Below, in pieces: positions 35,032 through 46,261 of a stretch of DNA of 64,000 bases. The position numbers and the translations under genes were made by a program. The notes under the pieces were generated by a model that worked only from the letters and a program-made list of their open reading frames with translations, had not been told where the DNA came from and ran no database searches. Each line of letters opens with the position of its first letter. Position 1 is the stretch's first letter. The stretch is from positions 16,466,001 to 16,530,000 of the forward strand of contig CM076154.1 in assembly GCA_038025085.1 (NCBI GenBank), given 5' to 3'. This stretch comes from Tetragonia tetragonoides (taxonomy: Eukaryota; Streptophyta; Magnoliopsida; Caryophyllales; Aizoaceae).

Positions 35032-35662
35032 TGTAGGATCTAGTTGCAATGATCTAATCATAAAAGCGGAAGACAACTAGAAACAGGAAATTTAATGGGT
35101 CATTAAATACACGTAAATATACCTCTTGATGCGTGTCTCGTTGATCAATTAAATATCGATATGTGCGAATTAGGATTCCAAGTGTAATCCCTCTACCGTA
35201 GTCCACGCAGCAATCGATACGATCAATCCAAACACGTTCGTTAGCTAGAACGAGCACAAGGAACCATTCCTTGGGCTATGGAGGTGTTTGGTTGTTTAGA
35301 GAGAAAATATGAGAGAAGGAGGCTATCAGTTGAAACCTGTAACCTAGTTACATCCTCCTTCTCTTCTATTTAAACTGTAGAATTCACATGTAGTGGGCTA
35401 ACCCTAGGTAGTCCCACTTACCGTTCTTCTTACTAATTAACTAATGCGACTCCTAGGTCCATTAATTAATTATTGATCCATTGATTACTTAAGCGTGTGA
35501 CCCGTTAGGCCCATCGCATTTAGTAGTCGGCCGACTCATATCGGTCCAATTATCGTAAGCGGTCTCTAGCTAAACGTTACGACCTACTAAATCGATGAGT
35601 TAACTATCTATTTAATTTAATCCCGAATTTTGCACCTTGACTGACAGGACATAAATCCTTCA
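35032..35662 (-). repeat. Copia-3 3' LTR
   Basis: On the plus strand it starts TGTAGGATCTAGTTGC and ends ATAAATCCTTCA, next to the purine tract. Homologous to the copia-2 LTRs. Confidence 0.95.
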
Positions 35663-36462
35663 ATCTCCCACTTGTCCTTAAGACAAGTGTGCAAATCCAT
35701 TCCCTTGTCGCTTACTGTCTTGATGTGAACGTAAGATAAGAAGTCTAGTCTACCTTACAATGTTCATATCTTTTCTTGATCCCGAATTGGATTGTTAAGA
35801 CAAATGATTATCCAATAATCCATTTGAGCATGGCCATGCATTTCACAATCCCAATTCTACAAGAGGCCCATAAGACAACGATCCCCGTAGGGAGGACAAT
35901 TCCCGTCTTGTGCATTCATGAATTCCAACACGATTTTCAATAATCCGGATGTATCCTTTATTGCCTCATGTTACGCAGGCGTTAGGAGTAATCACAGATC
36001 ATCAATCCTCATGTCGTCATTCATAACCACTAAGGTTTGAGAAATGGTTCAAGATAGTTTTATGAGAGTCTAATATGACTACTTGTTCTTAAAGAACTCT
36101 CATGGTGGGTCTGTCCGATCATGAATTCTCAATTCATATCTATGCAAATGATCTTTGACATCCCATGTCTCCAGCCCATGAAACAGGTACTGAGATCAAC
36201 TTGCAATCTAATCATCACCGGTTATTAGAATCTAATTCTAACACCTAGATTAGGGACAAATAACCACAAAATCCAGTTCACTCAATAGGGTTTCATTATC
36301 CAAGACATCGCCTTGATAACTTATTTGGATATTTGTGTTATATTATTTTGGATTAATAATCAAAATCATACAGAAAATTGAATAGGACCAAAACTCATTG
36401 TGATAAATGTACATAACCATGTTTTAATCATGACCACCATTTCATAATCTAAAACAATGAAG

Positions 36463-37232
36463 CTAATCATCTGTATGAACCTTGCATATGCTAATATCAC
36501 CATCCTTGACCCATTGTCTAATAATGTGATATTTGCGATGTACATGTTTAGACTTTTGGTGTGACCTTGGCTCCTTGACTTGGGCGATGACTCCATTATT
36601 ATCACAATAAAGAGCCAACGGTTCAGCCGCCGTAGGCACAACGCCAAGCTCAGCCATGAACTTGCGTATCCAAACAGCCTCCTTCGCAGCTTTCAAAGCT
36701 GCGATATACTCTGCTTTCGTTGTAGAATCTGCCACAGTGTTTTAGCACTCTTCTAGGTCACTTCTCCTCCATTGAGACAGAAGACAAATCCTGATTGGGA
36801 TTAGGAACCATCTCTGTCGGCATGGAAGGAGGCATAAGTGTAACCTTTTACAATCAACTTTTCGAAAACACTTCCTAGGCCAAGTTATTACAGACTCCAG
36901 CAATGGAATGTCGTTTCCAATGATCAGTATGTCATCAACGTACAGGAACAAGAAGACAAATTTGCTCCCACTGAACTTCTTGTATACACAAGGTTCTTCT
37001 GTATTTCTGATAAAACCAAACCTAGTTATGGCTTCATCAAAACGCAGATTCCAGCTCGTGATGCTTGCTTCAACCCATAAATGGATCTTCTCAACTTGCA
37101 AACCTTCCCAACGTTTTTAGGATCGACAAAACCCTCAGGTTGTGTCATAAACACATCCTGTTCGAGAACCCTATTCAAGAAAGCGGTTTTTGACATCCAT
37201 TTGCCAGATATCATAGTCATAATGAGCTGCAA
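36463..37232 (-). pseudogene. Copia-3 RT end and RNase H, with family deletion
   Basis: 37232-37026 carries [19 protein letters not shown] and [13 protein letters not shown]. 37101-36742 carries FLYVDDILIIGND (RT active site), then a scrambled junction. 36735-36463 carries RNase H (DSTTKAEYIAALKAAKEAVW, YCDNNGVIAQVKEPRSH). The RT C-terminal portion between YVDD and RNase H is missing, as in copia-2. Confidence 0.83.
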
Positions 37233-37291
37233 CTACTAGGAGTATCCTTATGGATTCAAGCATGGCAACTGTTGAGGAAGTTTCATCAAAG

Positions 37292-38458
37292 TCAATTTCT
37301 TGAATTTGCCGTGTAACCTTTTGCCACCAGTCTAGCTTTGAAATCTAGGGAGTTTCCATCCTTGTCCGTCTTGATATTAAAGATCCATTTGGACTCGATG
37401 GGCCTAGCTCCATCCGGCAAATCGACCAAGTTCCAGACTTGATTCTCGGACATGGAATCCATTTCGGATTTCATGGCTTCTTGCCATTTGCTGGAATTTG
37501 GACTCGTCATTGCTTCCTTGTAAGTGGTGGGTTCTTTACTTTTAACAAGGAAAATGTCATGGCTTTCCGTCGTATAGATTGAAATATATTTATTCGTCGG
37601 AAACCTGACTCCATCAGACCTTCGAATGGTGGATTCAGGCTCAACCTCTTGAGTTGCCTCTAGAGTTGAATCTGGAGATGTTTCCAAAAGATCTTGGATG
37701 AATTCTAAATCCCTATCCACATCCGTTGGAGCTGTTTCCAAAACATTATGGATGAATTTCAAATCCCTATCCATCTCTAATTGTTTCTCATCTTGAATTT
37801 CTTCGAGATGGACTTTACTCCCACTTGTCTCTTTGGAAAGAAATTCCTTCTCCAAAAAGACACCATTCCGAGCAACAAATACCTTGTTCTCAGTTTGATT
37901 GTAGAAATAATAACCCTTCATTTCTTTTGGATAACCCATAAAGAAAACTTTGTCTAATTTGGGTGCAAGCTTATCGCCGAGCAACCTCTTTACATAAGCT
38001 TCACACGCCCAAACCTTGAGAAATGACAACTTGGGAACCATTCTCGTCCACAGTTCATGTGATGTCTTCTTAATGACTTTCGACGGAGTCTTGTTCAGCA
38101 TGAAAGTTGCCGCCTCGAGAGCATATCCCCAGAAAGAAATAGGAAGTTTGGCATGACCCATCATTGATCTAACCATATTCAATAAGGTTAGATTCCTCAA
38201 TTCAGACACACCGTTCCACTGTGGTGTTCTGGGCGGAGTTAGTTGTGAAACCATTCCACAACCCTTTAGATGTTCATTGAACTCTAGGCTCATATATTCG
38301 CGTCCTCGATCTGATCGAAGAGCTTTTATCTTCTTGCCCAGCTGATTTTCTACTTCATTTTGAAACTCTTTGAATTTATCAAAAGATTCAGATTTATGTT
38401 TCATTAAGTAAATATAGCCATATCTACTCAAATCCTCAGTAAGTGTAACTAAACCCAC
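37292..38458 (-). pseudogene. Copia-3 integrase to RT N-terminus (388 aa open)
   Basis: The longest intact piece of this family here. Integrase core: DLSRYGYIYLMKHKSE, ALRSDRGREYMSLEF, the TPPRTPQWNGVSE region and FWGYALEAATFMLNKTP. Then VWACEAYVKRLLGDKLAPK (absent or broken in copia-2), the acidic linker with DRDLKFIHNVLET repeats, and the RT start (QVWNLVDLPDGARPIESKW). The first catalytic Asp lies near a frame break at about 38450. The tandem GARPIGCKW duplication of copia-2 is absent. Confidence 0.85.
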
Positions 38459-39532
38459 TTCTTGCAGTCGAACTCATTGGTCCGCAAATATCCGAATGTA
38501 TGATACCCAATAGCTCACTGGCTCGCTCTCCCTTTCCCAGAAAGGATGACTTTGTCATTTTGCCAAGTAAACATGACTCGCAAGTATCAAATGACTCCAA
38601 GTCAAAAGAGTTCAGAATCCCTTCTCTAAGAAGTTTCTGAATGCGTTTCATATTTGTAAGGCGTAATCGACAATGCCATAGATATGTGGGGTTAGAATCA
38701 TTAGTTCTAGCCTTTTTGTTATTGATGGTGAGTATATGTTTGTCAAAATTTTAGCAAATAAAGCCCATTATGCAAACGGACGCTAAAATAAGATACATCA
38801 TCTTTTGAAACCGTATAATAACCATTCTTAATACGCATATCAAAACCTTCCATATCCAATATAGAAGTAGAAATGATGTTGTTCTTTATACTAGGAACAT
38901 AATAACAATTATTAAGTTCTAGTTCAAGGCCCGACGGCAACGACAAAACATAAGTTCCTACAATCAAAGCAGCCACCCTGGCCCCATTTGCGACTTGTAG
39001 GTTCACCTCATCTCTAGCTACCTTTCGAGGTTGTTTTAGTCCCTCCACATTTGAACAAATGTGAGTACCACAACCGGTATCCAATATCCAATCAGAAGTA
39101 GTTGGAGCTAGATTGATTTCAATAACGAAAACATTTGAAGTAATGGAAACCATTCCATACTTCAGGTCTTCCTTTAGCTTTGGGCAGTTCCTCTTCCAAT
39201 GTCCCTTCTTAGCGGTCAACCGTTGCTAAGGTTTAGGCTTGGTCACACCACCCTTTCCTTTCAACAGGTTGCCCTTTGTTGTGGCCCATTTCTTTTCCCC
39301 TCTCGATATTAAGCCCTTGCTTTTTGGGAAGTCCTGGAATAGGCGTCTCCGAGACGCATTCCTTCTTATCATGCCTGAGAACTATTCTCAGGTTGCGATG
39401 ACTCTCCAGGTAATTGTTTGGTCCAACCAAACGCTCACTGTCTAGCATCGACTTTAGGTTAAAAGTTGACTTGCTTTCATTGGCCATTGCTACAAAAAGA
39501 AATAATATGCAAAAATCTAGTACATTTATCAA
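38436..39532 (-). pseudogene. Copia-3 gag remnant, protease and pre-integrase
   Basis: 39532-39233: short gag (FNLKSMLDSERLVGPNNYLE) with the same core deletion as copia-2. 39219-38743: KKGHWKRNCPKLKED (zinc knuckle reduced; the first two Cys seen in copia-2 are gone), protease DWILDTGCGTHICSN and the pre-integrase segment. 38651-38436: RIQKLLREGIL, CESCLLGKMTKSSF, GIIHSDICGPM. Separate frames. Confidence 0.82.
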
Positions 39533-41041
39533 TAAATAACTTAATCAATTTCCAAAATAGAAAAATTATTTAATATTTTATTCATCCTCTAAGGTGCCCC
39601 TATGAATAAAATAATTCCAAGATCCTCATTTTACCCGAATGTGACCAAGCTTTGCCTTGTCAACCACTCTAGTCAAATTAGGTAAGCAATCCTTGCTAAT
39701 TATGTCCAACATAACTCTCGGTTGATAGGCATATCTAATATGGCTATCCCTTTGCCCCGATATGTAAGGACTCCTTACTCATATCTTTGAGGGAACCAAA
39801 ATAATCTTGTATGTAAATCTCTTCTTAGACTTACCCGCATTAACTCAAGATTAAAATAATGTCACGCTTTGGCGATGCCCATTATGAATGATCGAAAGTG
39901 TAATGGGTGAACCTTATTTGGGAGGGCATAAACTCAATATTTTCTTGGGACGAGATTTAATAAATTGTTTTTAATATATGTGAACTAATAGGTATATTAA
40001 AACAATATAATAAATCAAGCATGCGATAATTAAAGCAATAAATCTAATTTAAGCATTAATTAAAGCAATAAATAAATGATCCTAGTATGGCCCCTAAAAG
40101 AAAAAAATAAAGATCTAATCTTCAAATATCTCCCACTTGAATCGTGATCTCCTCCAAGGCTCCATTCTTCAAGCTTTACATTTTATAACTGTAATTTAAA
40201 CTTAAAGCTAATGCAATAAAATAAATTACATAAATACGACGGTTTTACATACCGTATTTAGGTTACAAAAATACAAGGTCCGCAGACCTTATTTTGGGCC
40301 ATACTAGATCATACATTCATTCACCCATAAGATGGGTGACCCATAAGATATAACATATCCAAAAGTCATATAAATAAACAAGTAATTAAATTATCTAATA
40401 ATTGAGATAAATTATATTATATGCTAAAGGTCATGTCGAAACAAATTGTTTAATCGCAGTCTCTAAAGCAAGAACAACAAGTATACACTACTGATCTAAT
40501 CTTAGTGCACACAAACATTCACCAGGAAACAAAACTTGCGAAAACAACAAATTTAGCATCAGGGTATAAACTAATAGTTCCAAACTATTAACAACTAGTA
40601 CCAAGATATTAATAATTAGTACCCAAACTATTAATAAATTGTACCAAACTCACAGCAAAAACTCACGACTTATTACGAACAATTTTGCGGAAACTATAGG
40701 CATCTAATCCCAGTATCTAACGCAACATATGAACCAAATAAGGACTGAAGAAAAGCTGCTACTAAAGACGGACAATTATGAGAACATAATTCATGATCCA
40801 ATCATTTGAAATAATGCAATATGAGACAAAAGCATGGACAAACTGATTAAATCATATACATCGTCAATAGCACTAGTCCACATAACCGAAGGCAAAACTG
40901 CTTAAATTCTCTGTCCTTTTAATAGTTTAATTGAGCGAAGACAACTGAATAAAATAACAACAGATCATCGCCAATTGCACCGAAACAAAAAAGGATTGAT
41001 AAAGTGATCTAATTAACCCATTAATTAGGCTCTGATACCAC
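39533..41041 (-). other. Copia-3 non-coding leader and primer site
   Basis: About 1.5 kb without coding between the primer site (plus-strand GGCTCTGATACCAC, about 41029-41041) and the gag start. Homologous in part to 16067-17772 of copia-2. Confidence 0.65.
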
Positions 41042-43259
41042 TGTAGGATCTAGTTGCAATGATCTAATCATAAAAGCGGAAGACAACTACAAACACACTA
41101 TTACAAAATAGCCCTATACCAACACTTTACAAGTAACACTTTAAAAAATATTGCATTTTGAATAAAATGTGACATTTTTAACTAAGTGTCGTTTATAGAT
41201 GGCTAATACAACACTTTTTTAAAGTTTCGCTATCATTTATAGTCAAAGACAACATTTTATTAAAGTGTCGTTAATATATAGAGGTAAAGACATCACTTAC
41301 TTCAAATGTTGCCTTTGTTGGATAGAAAAAGCAACATTTAGCTGAAAATGTCACGTTTTAATTTGGATCTAAACGTGTCGCATATATTAAATTTTAAAAC
41401 GCTTGCCAACATGTTTCTTCTATTTCCTTTAAAAACAAACTTTTCCTTCCCGTTGGATAACTCGAAATAGATATTGACCCAAAATGTTTGACCAAATATC
41501 AACGCGACACGATTTGACTCGATTTGTAAATGACCCGAATCCGAACCGCATTTGAACCAGACCGTTTGCCAAGTTTAGCTACAGTGACTGGTAGCCGTGG
41601 GTAGTAATGGCTTTTATTTAATTTTTATTATGGATGCATGATAAGTATTAGTAAGTTGTGATAACACTCGGGTTATAGAGTAGCGGTTATTCTTTAACAA
41701 AAAATAAGATTCGGTTCTCATTTCCCATCTCAAATTTTTTATCATTAGAATACCTTTTTTTTTTTTTAAGATAAGGAGATAGGCGATTAGAAGGCCATCC
41801 TCTCGAGGGTTACTCCCATTGCATCAGAAAAAAGGATATTTCTAAATTCAATAGTCGGGTAATTTTCCTACATGAAATTGTCATAATTAGAACTGCCAAA
41901 CTTGAATCTTTAAAATAGTTATAGCAAGCACTAGTAGTAGTTCTTTCAAAAAAAAAAAAAAACGGCACTATGTAGTAGTTTTATACTGTGAATAAAAATA
42001 TACTAGTCATGGAGTATATAAATTAATTGTTGTTTAGTAAAGTAGTCCTATATTAAAAATAAAAAAATAAAAAATAAAAAAAAGAAACTAATAAGTCGTT
42101 CCTTCCAAAAAAAAAAAAAAAAAGCACTACTTTAGACGAATGTTAAAGGTCAAATGCAATTTTAGTACGAAAGGAAACATGAAACAGGTGATTGGCTTGC
42201 TGGTTTGGTTGGAGTCTGCACGGAGTAGTGTCTAAAGAGGTCGGGGGTATATTCCGCTTGGTGTCAAAAAGCCAAAAAATGAAGAGGATTAAAATTATGA
42301 CAATTGACAAGGGGAAGGGGGGAGGTGGTATATAGGTGGCCTGCCAGTTGTGGCCTTGTGGTCCCTCGGCCAATTCTACAATTATTTTATTTATTTTTTA
42401 ATTTTTTGTTTCCTGATTTTTTTTATTAAATAATAAAGATAAAAAAAGTGTTGCCCTTAAGTTTGAGAAGTGTCGCTTTGGAAAAGTGTTGGCTTTGCTA
42501 AGGATAGGCAACACTTATAATTAAGTGTCACATTTACCTAAAAAAGTGTCGCCTCAAGGCTAATGTGACATTAGCTAAGGTGGCACTTGAAAAAGTGTTG
42601 TAAATTCCCTAAAGCGACACTTATAGGCTATAATACAACACTTTCCAAGTGTTGGTATAGGTCCGATTTGTAGTAGTGACAGGAAACTTAATGGGTCATT
42701 AAATACACGTAAATATACCTCTTGATGCGTGCCTCGTTCATCGATTAAATATCGATATGTGCGAATTAGGATTCCAAGTGTAATCCCTCTACCGTAGTCC
42801 ACGCAGCAATCGATACGATCAATCCAAACACGTTCGTTAGCTAGAACGAGCACAAGGAACTGTTCCTTGGGCTATGGTGGTGTTTGGTTGTTTAGAGAGA
42901 AAATATGAGAGAAGGAGGCTATCAGTTGAAACCTGTAACCTAGTTACATCCTCCTTCTCTTCTATTTAAACTGTAGAGTTCACATGTAGTGGGCTAACCC
43001 TAGGTAAGCCCACTTACCCTTCTCTCTTACTAATTAACTAATGCGACTGCTAGGTCCATTAATTAATTATTGATCCATTGATTACTTAAGCGTGTGACCT
43101 GTTAGGCCCATCGCATTTAGTAGTCGGCCGACTCATATTGGTCCAATTATCGTAAGCGGTCTCTAGCTAAACGTTACGACCTACTAAATCGATGAGTTAA
43201 CTATCTATTTAATTTAATCCCGAATTTTGCACCTTGACTGACAGGACATAAATCCTTCA
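41042..43259 (-). repeat. Copia-3 5' LTR, split by a CACTA element
   Basis: Starts TGTAGGATCTAGTTGC. It is interrupted after GACAACTACAAACA (41095) and resumes at 42679 with ACAGGAAACTTAATGGG. It then matches the other LTR to ATAAATCCTTCA at 43259. Confidence 0.94.
41096..42678. mobile_element. Non-autonomous CACTA transposon, 1583 bp
   Basis: The ends CACTATTACAAAATAGCCCT and CGATTTGTAGTAGTG are imperfect inverted repeats (both continue into CTATACCAACACTT on their own strand). Flanked by the 3-bp duplication ACA (41093-41095, 42679-42681). Subterminal regions are packed with AAGTGTCGC/AAGTGTTG-type words in both orientations (41110-41400 and 42460-42650), the expected transposase-binding repeats. 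There is no transposase gene. It inserted into an LTR of copia-3, so it is younger than that element. Confidence 0.94.
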
Positions 43260-44092
43260 TAATCATATTCTAATACATGAATTTATGTGTTAATTATCAC
43301 TTGTACCCTGGCCTGCAGCAGAATTGATGGTATCTTGTGAAAAGGAGATTGAAAGGGCAGCCTCAGTAGCGAACTGGCTAGGCTCAAATCTGGATAGCGT
43401 TTTGCCTGTAGGTGTTAAAGGAGACTTAAGAAGACTTGCAGTATCGGGCCACAGTAGGGGAGGAAAAACAGCATTTGCACTAGCACTCGGAATACACAAA
43501 AAACCATTGGAAGTGAAGATTTCAGCTCTTATAGGGATAGACCCTGTTGATGGGGGTGGCAAAGACAACCATATCTACAGAGCCGCATGTTCTAACTCAT
43601 GTGCCTAACTCGTTTAACCTGTCGTCGATTCCTGTCACTGTCATTGGCACTGGTCTCGGAAATCATAGTATTCCAATACTTCCAATTCCACTCCGGCCAT
43701 TTCCTATCTTGCAGACACCTCCTTGTGCTCCGAATGAAGCGAACCATGTAGAGTTCTTCAGCGAGTGTAAGGAAGCTACACATTTTGTGATAAAGGACTA
43801 TGGTCATGTGGACATGTTAGAGCCCAATCTTAATTCTAATCTTTTATGGGATTTTTCGAGGGGTTTATGTGTAAATGGAGACGATGATGGAACTTCCATG
43901 ACGCGTACTTTAGGCGGAATCATGGTTGCTTTTCTTGATGCTTACTTCCTTAACGGGCCAGACACATTTGCCACCATCTTGGTTCATCCTTCAAAGGCTC
44001 CTACAAATCTTTATTCCAACTACTCCAAGCTTACCAAGGTCCACCAAAAAGAACAAGTTTCATGTGAAGTTAATGTTGGCCTAAATGAGTAG

Positions 44093-44566
44093 TTTGAGTT
44101 CTATAACTTATAGCGGTTTGTAACTAGTTGGCAGGTTGTTCCTGATATTTCAAAGGCCCTGTGCTAAAAGAGATTACAATTTGCACCCCAGAATCGTATA
44201 TATAGTATTTAAGTGGGCAAGTGCAAGTTAGGGGCCCCATGATCTCGCCCCACTTGCACTCTCCATCGGGACCATATTATTAAACGAGGAAAACAATTAG
44301 TAAAAACTGATAAAAATTGCTATAAAAGACTAATAAATTAGTTATAACTGCAGATGAAAGATAGTATAGATAACTTTCATAAAACTAGTTGTAGTTGTAA
44401 ATTAAACCTTAAAACGTCACACGAGATTAAACCAATTATCGCTCCGCCTTTTGTACTCGATAGGAGACAACTAAAAAAATCCTTGATTTCCAAAGTGAAC
44501 ACATACATACATCCAATATTTTCAAAAAAACTGAACTCATTCCCTCCAGAAAAGCTTGATATTGAC
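44093..44566. other. 3' flank of chlorophyllase copy B
   Basis: No gene. It contains no clear match to the 3' flanks of copies A and C beyond the stop region. Ends at the 8-bp target of the next hAT-like element. Confidence 0.4.
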
Positions 44567-45115
44567 TAGGGCTGATTATGGACGGGACATCCAGAAAAGC
44601 CCGGTTCAAAATTTAGGTGGGTATGGATAAGATTTTTGAAAAAAATTTAATTTAATAGGTGGGTTAAGCCCGGCCCGTTTAATTTAATAGGTGGTATGGA
44701 CAAGGATAATACAAATTGGCCCTTGGCGAGCCCGTCCGTCACGTTTTATTTTTTTACTTACAAAAGTTATGATTTTTTTTTGTTTGTTTCTGTGTTGTTT
44801 ATATTTATTTTGTATGATAAAATAGCAAAATCATGATTATGTGGAGTATTACGCTTGATTTCGGAGTTAAGTCGGATACTAATAGTAAAATTATTTATCG
44901 CAAACAAAGAAAAACTCTTAAAATTTAATTGAAAAATAATTTTTCTAAAATCCGGTTAGTCCATGGGCAAGCCCAGCGCACTAATAGAGTGGGCCATGGC
45001 AACAATTTTGAGCCCTGAGGGACCAACAAGGGCAATAAATTTTAGATCCGTTGGACAATTTTTCTATCAAAAAACCGATCGGTGTCCAGCGTAAATCCAC
45101 AATTGATCACCTCTA
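44567..45115. mobile_element. hAT-like element with perfect 8-bp TSD, 549 bp
   Basis: Ends TAGGGCTGATTATGG and ATTGATCACCTCTA, with short imperfect inverted termini. Flanked by ATATTGAC at 44559-44566 and 45116-45123. The body has GGCCCG/GGGCC words like the copy at 30029. No transposase. Confidence 0.85.
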
Positions 45116-45123
45116 ATATTGAC

Positions 45124-45373
45124 TCAGTATTGTCCATACCTGGCCAACGTTATTCACATATATTCGTACCATTCTACACGTACGTGTACATACCTATATG
45201 GTGTTTGGATAATGGCTAGTTACTGGCAACCGTGAATTCTGGAAGGTCCTATATATGAGAGTATGAGGAAATTTGATTATGAAAGTTTATACGTACCATA
45301 AACAAGGATAACTCTATCCAGTTTTGACCATATCCTGTCTCCCCCGTGTTGCTTGTTTGTCCATGTGTACTGT
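45124..45373. other. Unassigned DNA similar to 14326-14395
   Basis: See the entry at 14158-14487. No gene. Confidence 0.35.
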
Positions 45374-46253
45374 TAGTGGCGGACCCAGAAATATTAACAT
45401 ATGGGTACAAGAAAAATATTAGAAAATACCCAAAATTAGTGGTGTCAATTTCACCCGTGTGGTACCACCGAATACCTAATTGCTCCATTTTTTGAAATAA
45501 AAACCACAATCTCCACCCCCTCGGCCCCTCCACACATAAAAACAATAAATAAATAAATAAAAATTTACAGAACTTTAAAAAAACACTTGTTGAATTATGC
45601 CCAAGAAAATAACAAAATAACGCCTGATAAATAATCAAATATGCATTTGAAAAGTGGAATTGTAACAATCTATTCAGAAGCTAAAAAAAAACCAACAATC
45701 TAAAGGCCTAATTCTTCAATCTTTGTCTAAAAAATAAAAATAAAAACAAAAACATACAAATAGAAATAACACATATATCTGAATCTTCAGTTCATATGGG
45801 TCAGATCAGCAGAGCAATTCTGCCTCAACTACTTCTCTCTCCATTTTCATACTCAATAGAGAGATTGAGAGAAAGTAAAGTTCACCTATTAGTATTGTAC
45901 TGTACGAATGAGATGAGAGCCAATAAGAGAGTGCTTTATTTTTTTATTGTTCTTTTGGTTGAAAGAGAGGAGAGAGAATGGGAGGAGATATCGAGATAGA
46001 AGGGAAGGAGAGAGATTTTGTTCAGCAGCTGGGCCCACTATCACATGGATTTTTTGAGAGTTTTGTTTATGTTCCATAGTACCCTCAACTTTATCAATTT
46101 TTGAATGGGTGCATTCGTAAATCTGGCAAATATTATGGGTGCAAAAGGGAAGATAGTTTCCTTTTTTCCTTAAACTTATAGAACTTTCACCAACAATTTT
46201 TAAAAAGTATGTATGCAAGTGAACCCATTCTCTTACCTCTGGGTCCGCCCCTG
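45374..46253. mobile_element. TIR element with GGCGGACCCAG ends, hAT-like
   Basis: TAGTGGCGGACCCAGA at the left faces TCTGGGTCCGCCCCTG at the right, about 14 paired bases. The ends belong to the CAGTGGCGGAGCCAG type also seen at 48767-51019. The flanks show only weak similarity, so the exact borders and the duplication are uncertain. No transposase recognised. Confidence 0.6.
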
Positions 46254-46261
46254 TTACAGTA

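Larger units (their letters stand above)
35032..43259 (-). mobile_element. Copia-3: Ty1/copia element in the intron of CLH-B
   Basis: 8.2 kb on the minus strand, opposite to the gene, flanked by TAATC (35027-35031 and 43260-43264). 3' LTR 35032-35662 (631 bases). 5' LTR 41042-43259, which is 632 bases once its own CACTA insertion is removed. Primer site GTGGTATCAGAGCCTAATTA (minus strand) next to the 5' LTR. Purine tract AAGTGGGAGATT (minus strand) next to the 3' LTR. Same family, internal deletions and long leader as copia-2. Primer and purine signals are better preserved than in copia-2. Confidence 0.96.
34472..44092 (+). pseudogene. CLH: Chlorophyllase copy B, intron disrupted by copia-3
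   Basis: Exon 1 is 34472-34792 (107 codons): signal peptide, then VFEKGDLETKTNKNEY and the oxyanion segment LLFFHGFALQNDF, ending CAG|GTGAAA, phase 0. The intron holds copia-3 at 35032-43259; without it the intron would be about 280 bases, like copy A. Exon 2 (about 43301-44092) carries NWLGSN, GHSRGGKTAFALALG and IDPVDGGGKD to a stop at 43608. One frame over come PHVLTHVPNSFNLSS, PPCAPNEANHVEFF, KDYGHVDML and RTLGGIMVAFLDAYFLNG, to 44092. The acceptor matching copy A is AC instead of AG at 43299-43300, and phase-0 reading from there meets TGA at once. Lesions: insertion, lost acceptor, frameshift. Confidence 0.88.
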
